From Oikopleura dioica (lineage: Eukaryota; Chordata; Appendicularia; Copelata; Oikopleuridae), in NCBI GenBank assembly GCA_907165135.1, contig OU015566.1:12074157-12138156 (forward strand): a stretch of 64,000 nucleotides of DNA. Reading direction: 5' to 3'. Shown here piece after piece: positions 10,286 through 20,267 of the stretch. How positions within the stretch are numbered: the first letter of the stretch is position 1; each line of letters begins with the position of its first letter. The notes under the pieces were generated by a model. That model was not told where the DNA came from, did not search any database, and saw only the letters and a program-made list of their open reading frames with translations. A program made the position numbers and the translations under genes.

Positions 10286-13200
10286 ATGAGTTTTGGTGGT
10301 GAGGGGCTCTTTGATGTATTTTCTGGAGAGTCCGGCGCTTCTGCCGTCGAAGCAAAGACTAATGGAGAAGGAAAGAGAAAAATGGACGATCCAGTCGGTA
10401 AAGCCCCATTGCTCTTCAAACCTGTTGATCAATCTGTATTTTAGCAATAATCGACGAGAAAAGACTGAAAGATGATGACGAGGCGGAAATGCGTACTCTT
10501 CTTGATTCACTGCCGAAAATCAAAACGGTCAAACTCGACGTTGCTGGATGCTCGCACGAAGTATCCGTTCATTCTAGCGAAGAAGTGCCTGAATTACAAG
10601 TAAACACCTTTCTCTGACCTATTGATAATGTTTTTCTAGCCACGAACAGGTCCACCAGCTAGGGAATACAAATTTACTCTTGATCCCTTCCAAGAAAGAT
10701 CCGTGCTCTGCCTCGACAATCATCAGTCTGTTCTTGTTTCTGCGCATACATCTGCTGGAAAAACGGTCGTCGCAGAATATGCGATTTCTTTGGCTCTCCG
10801 AGACAAGCAGCGAGTCATTTACACGACTCCAATCAAGGTTATTCTCCTGCTAACTGAAAGGCTTTATGAAAAATAAATTCAGGCACTCTCCAATCAAAAA
10901 TATCGAGATCTTCAAGAGGAATTCGTCGATGTCGGTTTAATGACAGGTGATGTGACGATCAATCCGTCCGCATCCTGCCTCGTAATGACAACTGAAATTC
11001 TCCGATCAATGCTGTACAAAGGCTCTGAAATTATGCGCGAAGTCCAGTGGGTGGTTTTTGACGAAATTCACTACATGAGAGACTCTGAGCGAGGCGTTGT
11101 TTGGGAGGAGACGATCATCTTGCTCCCTGACAACGTTCGATACGTTTTCCTTTCTGCGACAATCCCCAATGCAAAGGAATTCGCCGAGTGGATTTGTCAT
11201 CTGCATAAGCAGCCCTGCAATGCCGTGTATACGGAGTACCGTCCAACTCCTCTCCAGCACTACATCTTCCCCTGTGGAGGTGATGGACTTCATTTAGTAG
11301 TCAACGACAAGAGAGAGTTTAACGATGCGGAGTTCGACAATGCAATGGCTGTATTGAGGTAATTATTCACACAAAACTCGATCATAACTTCAACTCAGAA
11401 ATGCTGGAGATATGGCTAGGGTTTCTCACGGGAAAATGGTAGTTATCACTTTTTTCTGAAAATTTCATCGTTAGCTTAATTTGACCCGCTGATTCCAAAA
11501 ATACAAAAATCAGAGGCGCCGGTCGACGTTTTGGTGGTGCAGCGCGCGCTGTCTTGGCGCACTTGGTGCAAGGGAGATTTTTCAGTGAAAATTTCCCAAA
11601 ATAGTTTTCTATAGGTTTTTGAACAAAGTGAACCCGAAACTAATGGTTATTTTGTTAAATAACAGTTATTATTATACAGCAGTATCTTACAACATGTCGA
11701 TTTAATTATTTCATGAGATACCACTTCTGAGGTAGGTACTTCTGCTCTGATTCCTCTCGAAAAAATAAGAATAGTCTGCTTTGACTTTTTTGTTTAATCT
11801 ATGGAAAAGTTCGGATTCCTTCTGCCGAAGGAATATGTTCTTTTTTTTTGAATCTTTAATACTTCTGCAAACCCATGTTCAGAAACTAATTGACAATTAG
11901 CTTTTTTCGGCATTTTCGAGGGTAAGCCGCATTATTGACAATGAAATTATCATGTTTTAATCGGAAATCCCCCAATTAATGCATCGAACCACTTTATTTT
12001 GTCACCTTCTACAGAAAGGTTCGGACTGCTCTCCGGGGGAGTGAGTAAATATACGCGTTTTCAGGCCAGGCGCTGACCCCGTGCGCGACTCCAGCGCGCG
12101 CGCAATGTCAAAAAGTTTTAGTTAAATGCGGATTTCTTGGTGACCGGCTATTTTCGGCTATCCAAAAATTTAAGAGGTGAATTCTTTATGCTTGAGATTG
12201 ATCATATTCAAAAATCGAGACTGTGTCTGAGTGTGTTCAGTGTTAAAGTGAAGATTTTTCACTAAAATTTCCATTTTTTCGCCTTTTTTTCAAAGAAAAC
12301 TTAAAATTTGATAGCATATTGTTAATCATCATCCTCGATTTAGTATTGTCCTTAATTTTCATATAAAACCTATGAGAAAAAGTGATAACGGCAATCGCGG
12401 TCAGAAGGCGTTCCGAGCCCCGCGCGCTCCCGTGAAAAACCCTAGATATGGCAAAAGGCGACGCTCGAAACAGACGACAACCTCGAGGAGGAACTCAAGG
12501 ACCAAGCAACATCAAGAAGCTCGTCAAATATTGCCACGAGAACAGCTTCCTACCGCTGATTGTCTTCAGTTTTTCAAAGAAAGATGTCGAAGGTACTAAT
12601 AGATCTCTAGAACTGATTTCTCCCTTTTTTGTTGATAGCGGAGATTAACACCAAGAAATGCTTCGAGGCCCTCGATCGTGGGAATCAAAAGCATTTCATG
12701 CTAGTTTTTGTATGTGAAAGTCTATAATTTATTGACTACAACTGAAGCGCTTATGAGCAGTTGTTGGAAAGGAAGGCAATAAGGTTGGCTCGGTCACCCT
12801 TCTTCTTGAGGCCAGCGAAGACCATCTTTGTTCCTAAAAAACCCATTATATCTAGTTCCTTTAAGAACAAATCTTACCGGGAACAAATTTCTTGGGGTTG
12901 GTGAGCCACTGCTCGAGGGAAGATTCATCCCAAACGATGCCAGAAGCTAGAATAGATGTTGTCATCTCTCTTTCATAAAATTTAATTTACATTTGATGGC
13001 ATCAGAGTAGTTGAAGGAGGTCTGGGCGGCGGGCTTGCCGTAGAATCCAGCAAGAGCAGGTCCCTGACCGTGCTTTCCTCCGGCTTCGTAGGAGTGGCAC
13101 TAGATATCGTTAACTACTGATTTTTTTAATAATGATTTACCTGTTTGCACTTCTGGACAAAAAGCTTCTTTCCCTTGGCTTCAGACATGTTCTTATCTAC

Positions 13201-15635
13201 AAATTTCGATAGTGAAATGTGGACTAGAGCAACAAGTTATGCTGAAAAAGGATTAACCCGGGCGGCCTCCCCCACGGCCATCTGAAACATGCCCTGCAGG
13301 GAGATAGGTCAAAATTGCGTAATCTATGAAAAATCGAGCACTTACTTGCGAGCTTGTATCGAACTAACTGAAGTGCTGATAAGCAAAATATCGCAAAATC
13401 AGCGATGTTCTAGAAAAAGTTACATAACTCAAAATATTCAAAAGCACTTTTCAGCAAATGCGATGGAAATCCAAAGACAGGGAGGCCTTGACTTCACGAC
13501 AGAACACGAAAAGAAGCTCATCACGGAAGTTTACAACAATGCCATGGAGTGTCTATCTGACGAGGATCGACAACTCCCTCAAGTAGCAAATATCCTCCCA
13601 ATTTTGAAAAAGGGAATCGGTATTCACCACGGTGGTCTTCTTCCTATCCTCAAAGAAACCATCGAAATCCTTTTCTCTGAAAACCTTATCAAATGTCTTT
13701 TCGCGACGGAAACTTTCGCCATGGGAGTCAACATGCCCGCAAAAACTGTTGTCTTCACATCTCATAGAAAATTTGATGGAAAGGTTGGAAAATTTTCCCG
13801 AAACGTAAACTAATCATCCTTTAGGACTTCCGACCTATCAGTGGCGGTGAATATATCCAAATGTCTGGTCGAGCCGGTCGTCGAGGCATGGATACCAAAG
13901 GTATCGTCATTCTCATGGTCGACGACCAGATTACGCCCGCCATTGCGAAGGAGCTTCTTCAAGGCAAAGCAGACGCGCTCAACTCAGCTTTCCATCTCAC
14001 CTACAACATGGTTCTCAACTTACTCCGAGTGGAAGACATCAATCCCGAGTGGCTTCTCGAAAAATCTTTCTACCAGTTTCAGCATTGCAACAAGGTTCCT
14101 GGCATGATTAGAGATCTTGATGAGCTCAGCGAGAGTTTGAAAGATATCACTGTTGACGATGAAGAGTCCGCCACCAGCTACTACAAGCTTCGACAGCAGA
14201 TTGAAAGACTCGGCCGACAAATGGACCAGATTATTCTTTCGCCAAAGCATGTGCTTCCATTTTTGAACCCAGGGCGATTGGTCAAAGTCAGACATGGAAA
14301 GAAGAACTTCGGATGGGGAATAATTGTCAACTTCAAGAAACAGAAAGAAACTGGACCCGATGAGGAACCGATTTATCGCGTCGACGTCATGGTAAACTGC
14401 GATAAGGAGTCGATCAAGAAGACTTCTACTGATCTCGCCCAGCCTGCAGAAGGTTAGTTATCAATTGATGTTGCCTTCTCTGAAAGCGCATTTTTAGGAT
14501 CTGATGGAACAATGGAGGTCATCGGCTTTTCACTGAAAGACTGCCTATCATCACTGAGTTGCATCCGCCTTATGATTCCACAAAAACTTACTGGAGCAGA
14601 TGAGCGACGAAAATGCCGAGACCAGTTGAAAGAAATTCAGCGGCGATATCCTGATGGCCTTCCACTGCTTGATCCAATCGAGGACATGAATATTATTGGT
14701 AGCTGTCTTTATTAAAGAGTGGCCTCGTTAAAATTTGATTCAGATCCGAAAATCACGGAAATAATTCGAAAGATTGAAGCTTACGAAAAGCGTCTTTTCA
14801 CACACCCACTTCACGGAGGGCAAGATACAGAAAACCTTCTTTCTCAAGTCGAAAAGAAGCAAAAAGTACTGAGTGGAATCAAAGACAAGAAGAAGGAACT
14901 GAAGAAAGCCAAGCAAGTTATCCAGCTGGACGAGTTGAAAGCCCGCAAACGAGTTCTCAGAAGACTTGGTTATGCAACGGATGCTGATGTAATCGAGACG
15001 AAGGGTCGCGTCGCCTGTGAGGTTTCAACTGCTGATGAGGTAGAAAAATGATTGATGATGATCTCTATTAACTTTTTGCGTAGCTTCTTCTCACGGAAAT
15101 GATTTTCAATGGAATTTTCAACACAATGACTGTGGAACAGTGCACTTCGGTACTTTCCTGCTTGATTTTCCAAGAAAAGGGTGATCCACCGAAACTAGCG
15201 GAGGAGCTTGCAGCGCCATTGAGAACCATGCAAGAATGTGCCAAACGAATTGCGAAAGTTTCGATCGAATGCAAATTAGATTTGGAAGAGGAAGAATATA
15301 TCAAGGTTAATTTTTCACTGCTATTCTAATGAAACATTATTTTAAGCAAATTAACCCCAACCTGATGGATGTTGTTGATGCTTGGTGTAAGGGAGGAACC
15401 TTCAAGCAGATTGTTGAGCTTACAGAAGTGTACGAAGGATCGATTATCAGAGCAATGAGAAGACTGGAAGAGCTCTTGCGGGACATGTGTCACGCTGCGA
15501 AGGGTATATTTTATATCAAAAAGGCACATCTAATGTTTTTAAGCTATCGGAAATGAAGAGTTAGAGGCAAAGTTCACGCAAGGAATTGAAAAGATTAAGA
15601 GAGATATTGTTTTTGCTGCCTCACTCTATTTGTAG
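10286..15635 (+). CDS. MTREX: Exosome RNA helicase MTR4
   Basis: Ski2-like DExH RNA helicase that feeds nuclear RNAs to the exosome (TRAMP, NEXT complexes). Very similar to vertebrate MTR4 throughout: SAHTSAGKT (motif I), [14 protein letters not shown] (DEIH box), [52 protein letters not shown] (motif VI), the arch/KOW insertion, and the C-terminal [16 protein letters not shown] 10286 follows a TTTTAG acceptor-like site. Two introns are exceptional: one at about 11410-12445 consists of an inverted-repeat element, and one at 12593-13454 (862 nt) contains the cytochrome c gene on the other strand. Other introns are about 40-50 nt. Stop TAG 15633; MGST1 starts 73 bp on. It probably shares a polycistron with FDXR and MGST1 (inferred from spacing). 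Confidence 0.95.
11417..12444. mobile_element. 1028-bp inverted-repeat transposon (hAT-like) forming an MTREX intron
   Basis: The left end TAGGGTTTCTCACGGGA and the reverse complement of the right end, TAGGGTTTTTCACGGGA, match at 16 of 17 positions. Both sides carry the same 8 bp, GATATGGC (11409-11416 and 12445-12452), as a target-site duplication. Eight-base duplications with a TA-G-G start suit the hAT superfamily (family knowledge; the assignment is inference). No transposase ORF is present, so it is a non-autonomous element. The duplicated bases are MTREX codons: removing the element plus one copy restores the conserved reading GDMA|KGD. Confidence 0.85.
12751..13188 (-). CDS. CYCS: Cytochrome c, nested antisense in an MTREX intron
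   Basis: Soluble haem protein carrying electrons from complex III to IV. Read on the minus strand from ATG 13188: [16 protein letters not shown], then [14 protein letters not shown], so the haem site CKQCH is split by an intron; then [25 protein letters not shown] (axial Met) and [17 protein letters not shown], ending NNCS with stop at 12751. Four exons with GT-AG introns of about 40 nt. The length of about 103 residues is normal. The whole gene lies inside the 862-nt MTREX intron 12593-13454, on the opposite strand. It must have its own promoter there, in the roughly 265 bp between 13189 and the intron's end. Confidence 0.93.
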
Positions 15636-15708
15636 ATGAATCGTTCAGAAACTGCCAGACACACTTACAGTTAAACGAAGTAGAAATAAAAAAAATAAGT
15701 TAAAAAGA

Positions 15709-16825
15709 ATGTTTTCGCTCGACGATGAAAGGTTTCAAGTCTTTGGAGCATGCTCCCTTTTGCTTCTCGCAAAGATGACCCTTATGTCGCTGATGACAAG
15801 TCGACAACGAATTAAAACGGGGAAATTTGCAAACAAAGAGGACTCTTACTTCGGAGACAAGTCAACACCCGCCAATTTGAAGGTAACTTTATTTAAGCAA
15901 GCATATTAGTTAGATCTTTTTTGAATCCAAGTTTGCCAGTCATTCTGATTAATCTCGGTAGTTCCATACACTGTTGAGTAATTTTATCGTACTCCAGGGG
16001 AGTGGGGTCCCGGTCCAATCCTTTCAGATATTCTGAATAAAAATTAATTCTTGAAAAAAGAATACTCCTACCTTCTTCGCAGCGAAAATATAAATCGTGT
16101 GCAATAGTAACTCTTTCGCTCATAATTCCTGCGTTTGCTAATCCAGCAATAGATGATAAGATTGTGGAAAATTTCATTTTGCTGAATTTGAGCTCTCAGC
16201 ATCTTATATACCATCGTTTTATTTGTCTGACAAGTATTTATATTTTTAAATATGCATTCCGCTCTTACATGCTATAAAAATTGGACAGGTAGCATCTCTT
16301 AGACGTTGAAAAAGCAATATTGCTTTTGTAACCCATGTTCAGTATCGACTTGCGTTTTGCTAACATGGGATAGTTTCCTACATGCTTTCCAATACCAACC
16401 CCAACATTTCCTGACAGTGAAAGCAAGTAGAAAAGCTTTGAGTAAACTCTAACACATAGCGTTGTTTCAGTCTGACAGCTATTTTGACAGCTAAGCAATC
16501 ATAAGTCCTCTCAAACTCTTCACGCCATCACTTGAAATTTCAGGAGTCTCTCAAAGCCAACGATGAAGTCGAGCGAATCCGTCGAGCGCACATGAACGAC
16601 ATGGAGAACATTTACCCCTTCATTCTCATCGGCTTTTTCTACTGTCTTACAGATCCGAATTCGAACACCGCCAAGTTCCATTTTATAACATTCTTGATCG
16701 CGCGAGTACTGCACTCCATTGTCTACATTAACGCTATCAAGCAGCCTGCGCGGGGTATTTGTTTCTTCGTGGGAATTCTTGTCAATGCGTCCATGATTTT
16801 TCAATCGATCGCTCACTACATGTAG
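15709..16825 (+). CDS. MGST1: Microsomal glutathione S-transferase 1
   Basis: Four-helix MAPEG membrane protein that conjugates or reduces lipophilic substrates with glutathione in the ER and mitochondrial outer membrane. Exon 1 (15709-15882) encodes MFSLDDERFQVFGA, a hydrophobic helix and KTGKFANKEDSYFG. Exon 2 (16544-16825) encodes NDEVERIRRAHMNDMENI, the MAPEG signature (E, R-x-x-R-A, N, E), then helices and ARGICFFVG. Joined in frame, NLK|ESLKAND follows vertebrate MGST1. The single intron of 661 nt is long for this window and contains a small gene on the opposite strand. MTREX ends 73 bp upstream, so this may be the third cistron of an FDXR-MTREX-MGST1 operon. Confidence 0.92.
15893..16177 (-). 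CDS. Small putative secreted protein, nested antisense in the MGST1 intron
   Basis: Not recognised. ATG 16177 opens MKFSTILSSIAGLANAG, a plausible signal peptide (one Lys, hydrophobic core, small residues near a possible cut). Splicing a 39-nt GT-AG intron (16033-16071) gives 81 residues, joining RCEE to EYLKGLDRDPTPLEYD and ending NMLA. The mature part holds two Cys and mixed charge. The gene lies entirely inside MGST1 intron 15883-16543. A TATATAAG motif sits upstream on the minus strand (16203-16210), close to the ATG. A spliced frame with signal-like start and core promoter motif supports a real gene; there is no homology support. Confidence 0.55.
   Translation of the reverse strand: MKFSTILSSIAGLANAGIMSERVTIAHDLYFRCEEGRSILFSRINFYSEYLKGLDRDPTPLEYDKITQQCMELPRLIRMTGKLGFKKDLTNMLA
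16203..16210 (-). promoter_or_regulatory. TATA-like box for the nested small gene
   Basis: TATATAAG on the minus strand, 26-33 bp upstream of ATG 16177. That spacing would place transcription start almost at the ATG, so either the leader is tiny or added by trans-splicing, or the match is chance in AT-rich DNA. Confidence 0.4.
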
Positions 16826-17178
16826 AGTCTACATTGTAGGCCCCAACACAGGCATCTTCAATAATTATCTATGATTAACAATCCACCATTATCCATTTAA
16901 AGCCTAAGCTTCGTAAATATTTACTCGACTGATAAAGACCGAATTCTTCCTTGATTCCTGAAAAGAACGAAGTCAGGCAAAATAAATTCCAATACACGAA
17001 ACTCTTTTATTATCATTCTATTTGGCAGGTACCGGAAATTGATAAGCAAAATTGCATTTGCATTGTGGCGATGGACACCCTTGATCGGCACACTATCATT
17101 CTGAAAGCTGCTTCGATAAACAGATCCAGGCTTAACATAAGTTAAACAATAGCGTCTTTTGTGCTAAGCGCTAACCAA
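16826..17178. other. Intergenic, nothing recognised
   Basis: 353 bp between MGST1 and the next small gene. It contains AT-rich sequence and a few short open frames without family resemblance. The end (TTTGTGCTAAGCGCTAACC) precedes the next ATG and may hold its acceptor or promoter. Confidence 0.4.
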
Positions 17179-17448
17179 ATGGCCCAGGTAAAAAGAGGTT
17201 CCCTAGGGCACACCCAGGGAAACACACAGTTCTTCTGGGCACACACTGTGCTACTAAACGGTAAGCAATTACTTCAATATTGAAATGCCCAAACACTTGC
17301 GCCTCCAGTGTACTTTAACTTAGTAACGCGCTATTTGGACCGAGATTATGATCACACAATTAAAAAGTGCTATGAAAACATAGAGAAACATGTATATTAC
17401 AGAGAGTTTCTAGAACACGAGGAAATGAAGACTGTTTGTAAAAAGTAG
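17179..17448 (+). CDS. Small conserved-looking protein, 73 residues, unrecognised
   Basis: Two exons: 17179-17260 and 17309-17448, with a 48-nt GT-AG intron; together 222 nt, an exact reading frame with stop TAG 17446. The protein begins MAQVKRGSLGHTQGN, continues QFFWAHTVLLN|VYFNLVTRYLDRDYDH and ends CYENIEKHVYYREFLEHEE plus a basic tail. The aromatic, charged character and size resemble accessory proteins of the mitochondrial inner membrane, but I could not place it in a family. KIF9 starts 104 bp downstream on the same strand. Function unknown. Confidence 0.6.
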
Positions 17449-17552
17449 GAATCAGTTTAAAAAGTGTCTTCAAATGGAACGGCTGCCAGGAAAGGGTCCA
17501 TTTTTCAATAAAAATGGGTCGCTTTGATTTCAAAATATTTTCTTGCCTATAA

Positions 17553-20151
17553 ATGAGCCCTGATAAAGTTTTCGTGCGCCTTCGGCCAACTGAGGCTGTT
17601 CAGGCTGTTAAAAAGGCAAAAAACTGTGTTGTAATCGAAGATGAATGCGAGTTCGAGGCAACCGGCGTCCTCGACAATGCTTCCCAAGACGAGACTTTCA
17701 AAGCTGTTGGTCGTCCTCTGGTTGAAGCAACTCTTCGAGGAATTTCTTCAACTCTTCTAGCTTACGGTGGCATCGGATCGGGCAAGACCTATTCCCTCTT
17801 TGGCGGAAAAGTCAATCACGAGCGCGGCATCATCCCTCGAGCGCTGGAAATGATCGTTCAGAAGATGGGATCGGCTCAGATCCAAGTCTCTGCTTATGAA
17901 GTCAGATCTACGGATCACATTGTTGATCTATTAACACCAGGGCCCATTGACTTGGTTACGTGTACTGTTGGCGGGCAGCTTAGAGATATTTCAAGCTACC
18001 CGTTGAAAGATGGTCAATCTGTCAGGTGCGTTTTTTATTCATTTTCATTTTTCATAAGTTTTTCTGAAGGGACATCATGAAACTGATCGAAACCAACCGA
18101 ACAATCAATAGTCACCAAATGACTTCAATAACGATACTCCAGCACGATGAAGCCGCGGGAGAAACGATCAAATCTCAACTTCTCTTTGTTGATCTTGCAT
18201 CTGCGGGCCGGAACTCGGTAGTGTCTCGGCAACTGTCTCTTCTCGAGCACGTTGTTGTTACACTTGGCTGCAAGCGGGTATGTTAATGTTTAATATTGAA
18301 GAAGTTGACTCTAATGTGAAAATAGGGAACGCGAGTGCCATACAGAGAATGTCGCCTTACTCACACTCTCCAGGCCTCTTTATCTTCCGAAACAAACACA
18401 GCCCTCCTGTGTACTCTTCAACCTGACAAGAAACTTTTGTCAGAAGCTCTGGCAACAATCCGATTCGCTTCCAGAGCCTCAAAGATGCCAATCTCCCGAG
18501 AAGTCCGTGACCGCGCGCCAGATCCATTCCTCAAGGTTGCAGAACTCAACAAGGAAATAGAAACTTTGAAGAGAGAGCTATCCGTTCAATCGCTACTTAC
18601 TCGCGGCAAAAGCACAATGGGTGAGTACTTTTTCCCTGTCTCAATTTGCTGCTGAATTTCTGAGTGGCTTGACATTTTGGCGTTATCACAACGATTAGGG
18701 CCTTCACTATGAACGTAGTAAAAGTTCAGTTCCTCAAATTTGCCTTGGTGTCATTGAAGTCTTCCGTGTTTACCTTGTCTCTTCCGGCTTTTTGCTGATG
18801 TTTAACTTTAGGCATCGAGCCGTTGAACGCGAATCAGATTGCAGAAGCTCAGCGACAAGTGGAAGGTAAGCTCTTTCTTTAATTTTTAGCTGATGTTTCG
18901 AAAAAAGTAACGTCATAAAGGCGGCTAACAAAGCTCCTTTTATATGCTCTTTTCAGAATATCTCGCTGGCGGGCAGTACCCTGATGTGATTTCAAACAGA
19001 CAACTCTGCGCCGTATTTACAGCCTTTAAACAAGTCCTCGCGAAGGTATCCGAAGAGATGAAGCCGAAAGGAGCGCCCACACCAGTTGAAGATACAAAAG
19101 GAAATAAAAGTGCAAAGACAAGTGCTAAAGGTATTAATAGCCTAAAAAAACTGTTATAATTTTTCATCTCATACATTTTTAACGTTTATTGAAAACAAAA
19201 TTGGATGAAAATTCATGGTTTAGTGACCAGACCAGCATCAAGAGCCTCTGTGAAGTCAAGGCTGAGCGGGAGTAAGAAAACTATTTCGAAAGAAATTTTG
19301 GAATACCAAAATTTATCACAAATCAAATGATCGAATAATTTTTAGTCGTCAAAAAAAAAAATAATTTTCGCTAAATTCTGATCTTGTTTTTAGGAAATTC
19401 TGGAAAGCAGAAGAACGATGCTGATGATAAACCAGAAACTCCTACCCCTAAGTCTGCCAAGAGAGGAGATAAAGGCAAAAACGACAAAAAAGAAGCTTTG
19501 GATAAACGAGCATCTGCTTCGAAGGTCGCGCCTCAGACTGAGTCCACCCTCAGTGATGAAATCGAAAAAGATGCTGGCGCGGATGAACATCCTGAGCCGC
19601 CAGAGAAGTAAAGATCCTCTTTTTCTGACCGTTATTGAAATTTTTGTTTAGGCAAGTGTCGTATAAAATGTTCCGCGAAGGAGAGGGACGAGTTGTGGTC
19701 CGACTCTTGCGCGATGCCGAAGTCCAAGCCATTAATTTGGAAAAAGTCTCACAGGAACAAGCCGAAATTTATAATGACAGGATAAAGATCCGAAACGAAC
19801 TCAAGGTAAACGATTATAGCCGATATTATCTAACATAAATTCAGCGCAAAGTCAGAAATACTCCTGATGAAGTACTCCCCGATGGCCGCCCCGTCATTAC
19901 TGAGGATAAATTAGCTGATATTCTCAAGCTTAAGAGTTTAAAACAGGAGCTCACCGACGCGGAGAAAAAATTCCATGTGTCAAAGGCTAAGGCTGAATAC
20001 TGCCGAGATCAGGCGAGAAAGGTACCTTTGTAATTGTTTTACAGGATACTTTACTTTTTGATAGATCGCAGAACGAGTCGTCATTGAATTCGCCGAGTGG
20101 GAAAAAAGAACCTTCGGACTTGAAAGCAAAACTCCAGCTCAGGAAGCATGA
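17553..20151 (+). CDS. KIF9: Kinesin-like protein of the KIF9 (kinesin-9) family, degenerate motor
   Basis: Kinesin-9 proteins act in the axonemal central pair and ciliary motility. The N-terminal motor begins VFVRLRP, has a P-loop GGIGSGKTYSLFG and the later motor blocks VPYRECRLTHTLQ and ALATIRFASRASK followed by neck and coiled coil. The C-terminal region (ITEDKLADILKLKSLKQEL, KAEYCRDQARK, IEFAEWEKRTFGLE) matches the end of KIF9, which sets the family. A linker rich in Lys, Pro and Glu lies near 18980-19610. Odd: the SSRSH switch I block and the DLAGSE switch II block are not preserved (see findings). Several short introns; stop TGA 20149. DLEC1, another cilium gene, starts 116 bp downstream. 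Confidence 0.85.
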
Positions 20152-20267
20152 AGACCTCACTTGTAAAGAACTCTCTTCTTTCTGACTCATTGTATATGCA
20201 CATCTTCATATTTTTACAATAAGAGCTATATTTTTATAAAAATATCTCATCTATTTCAAATGTCAGA

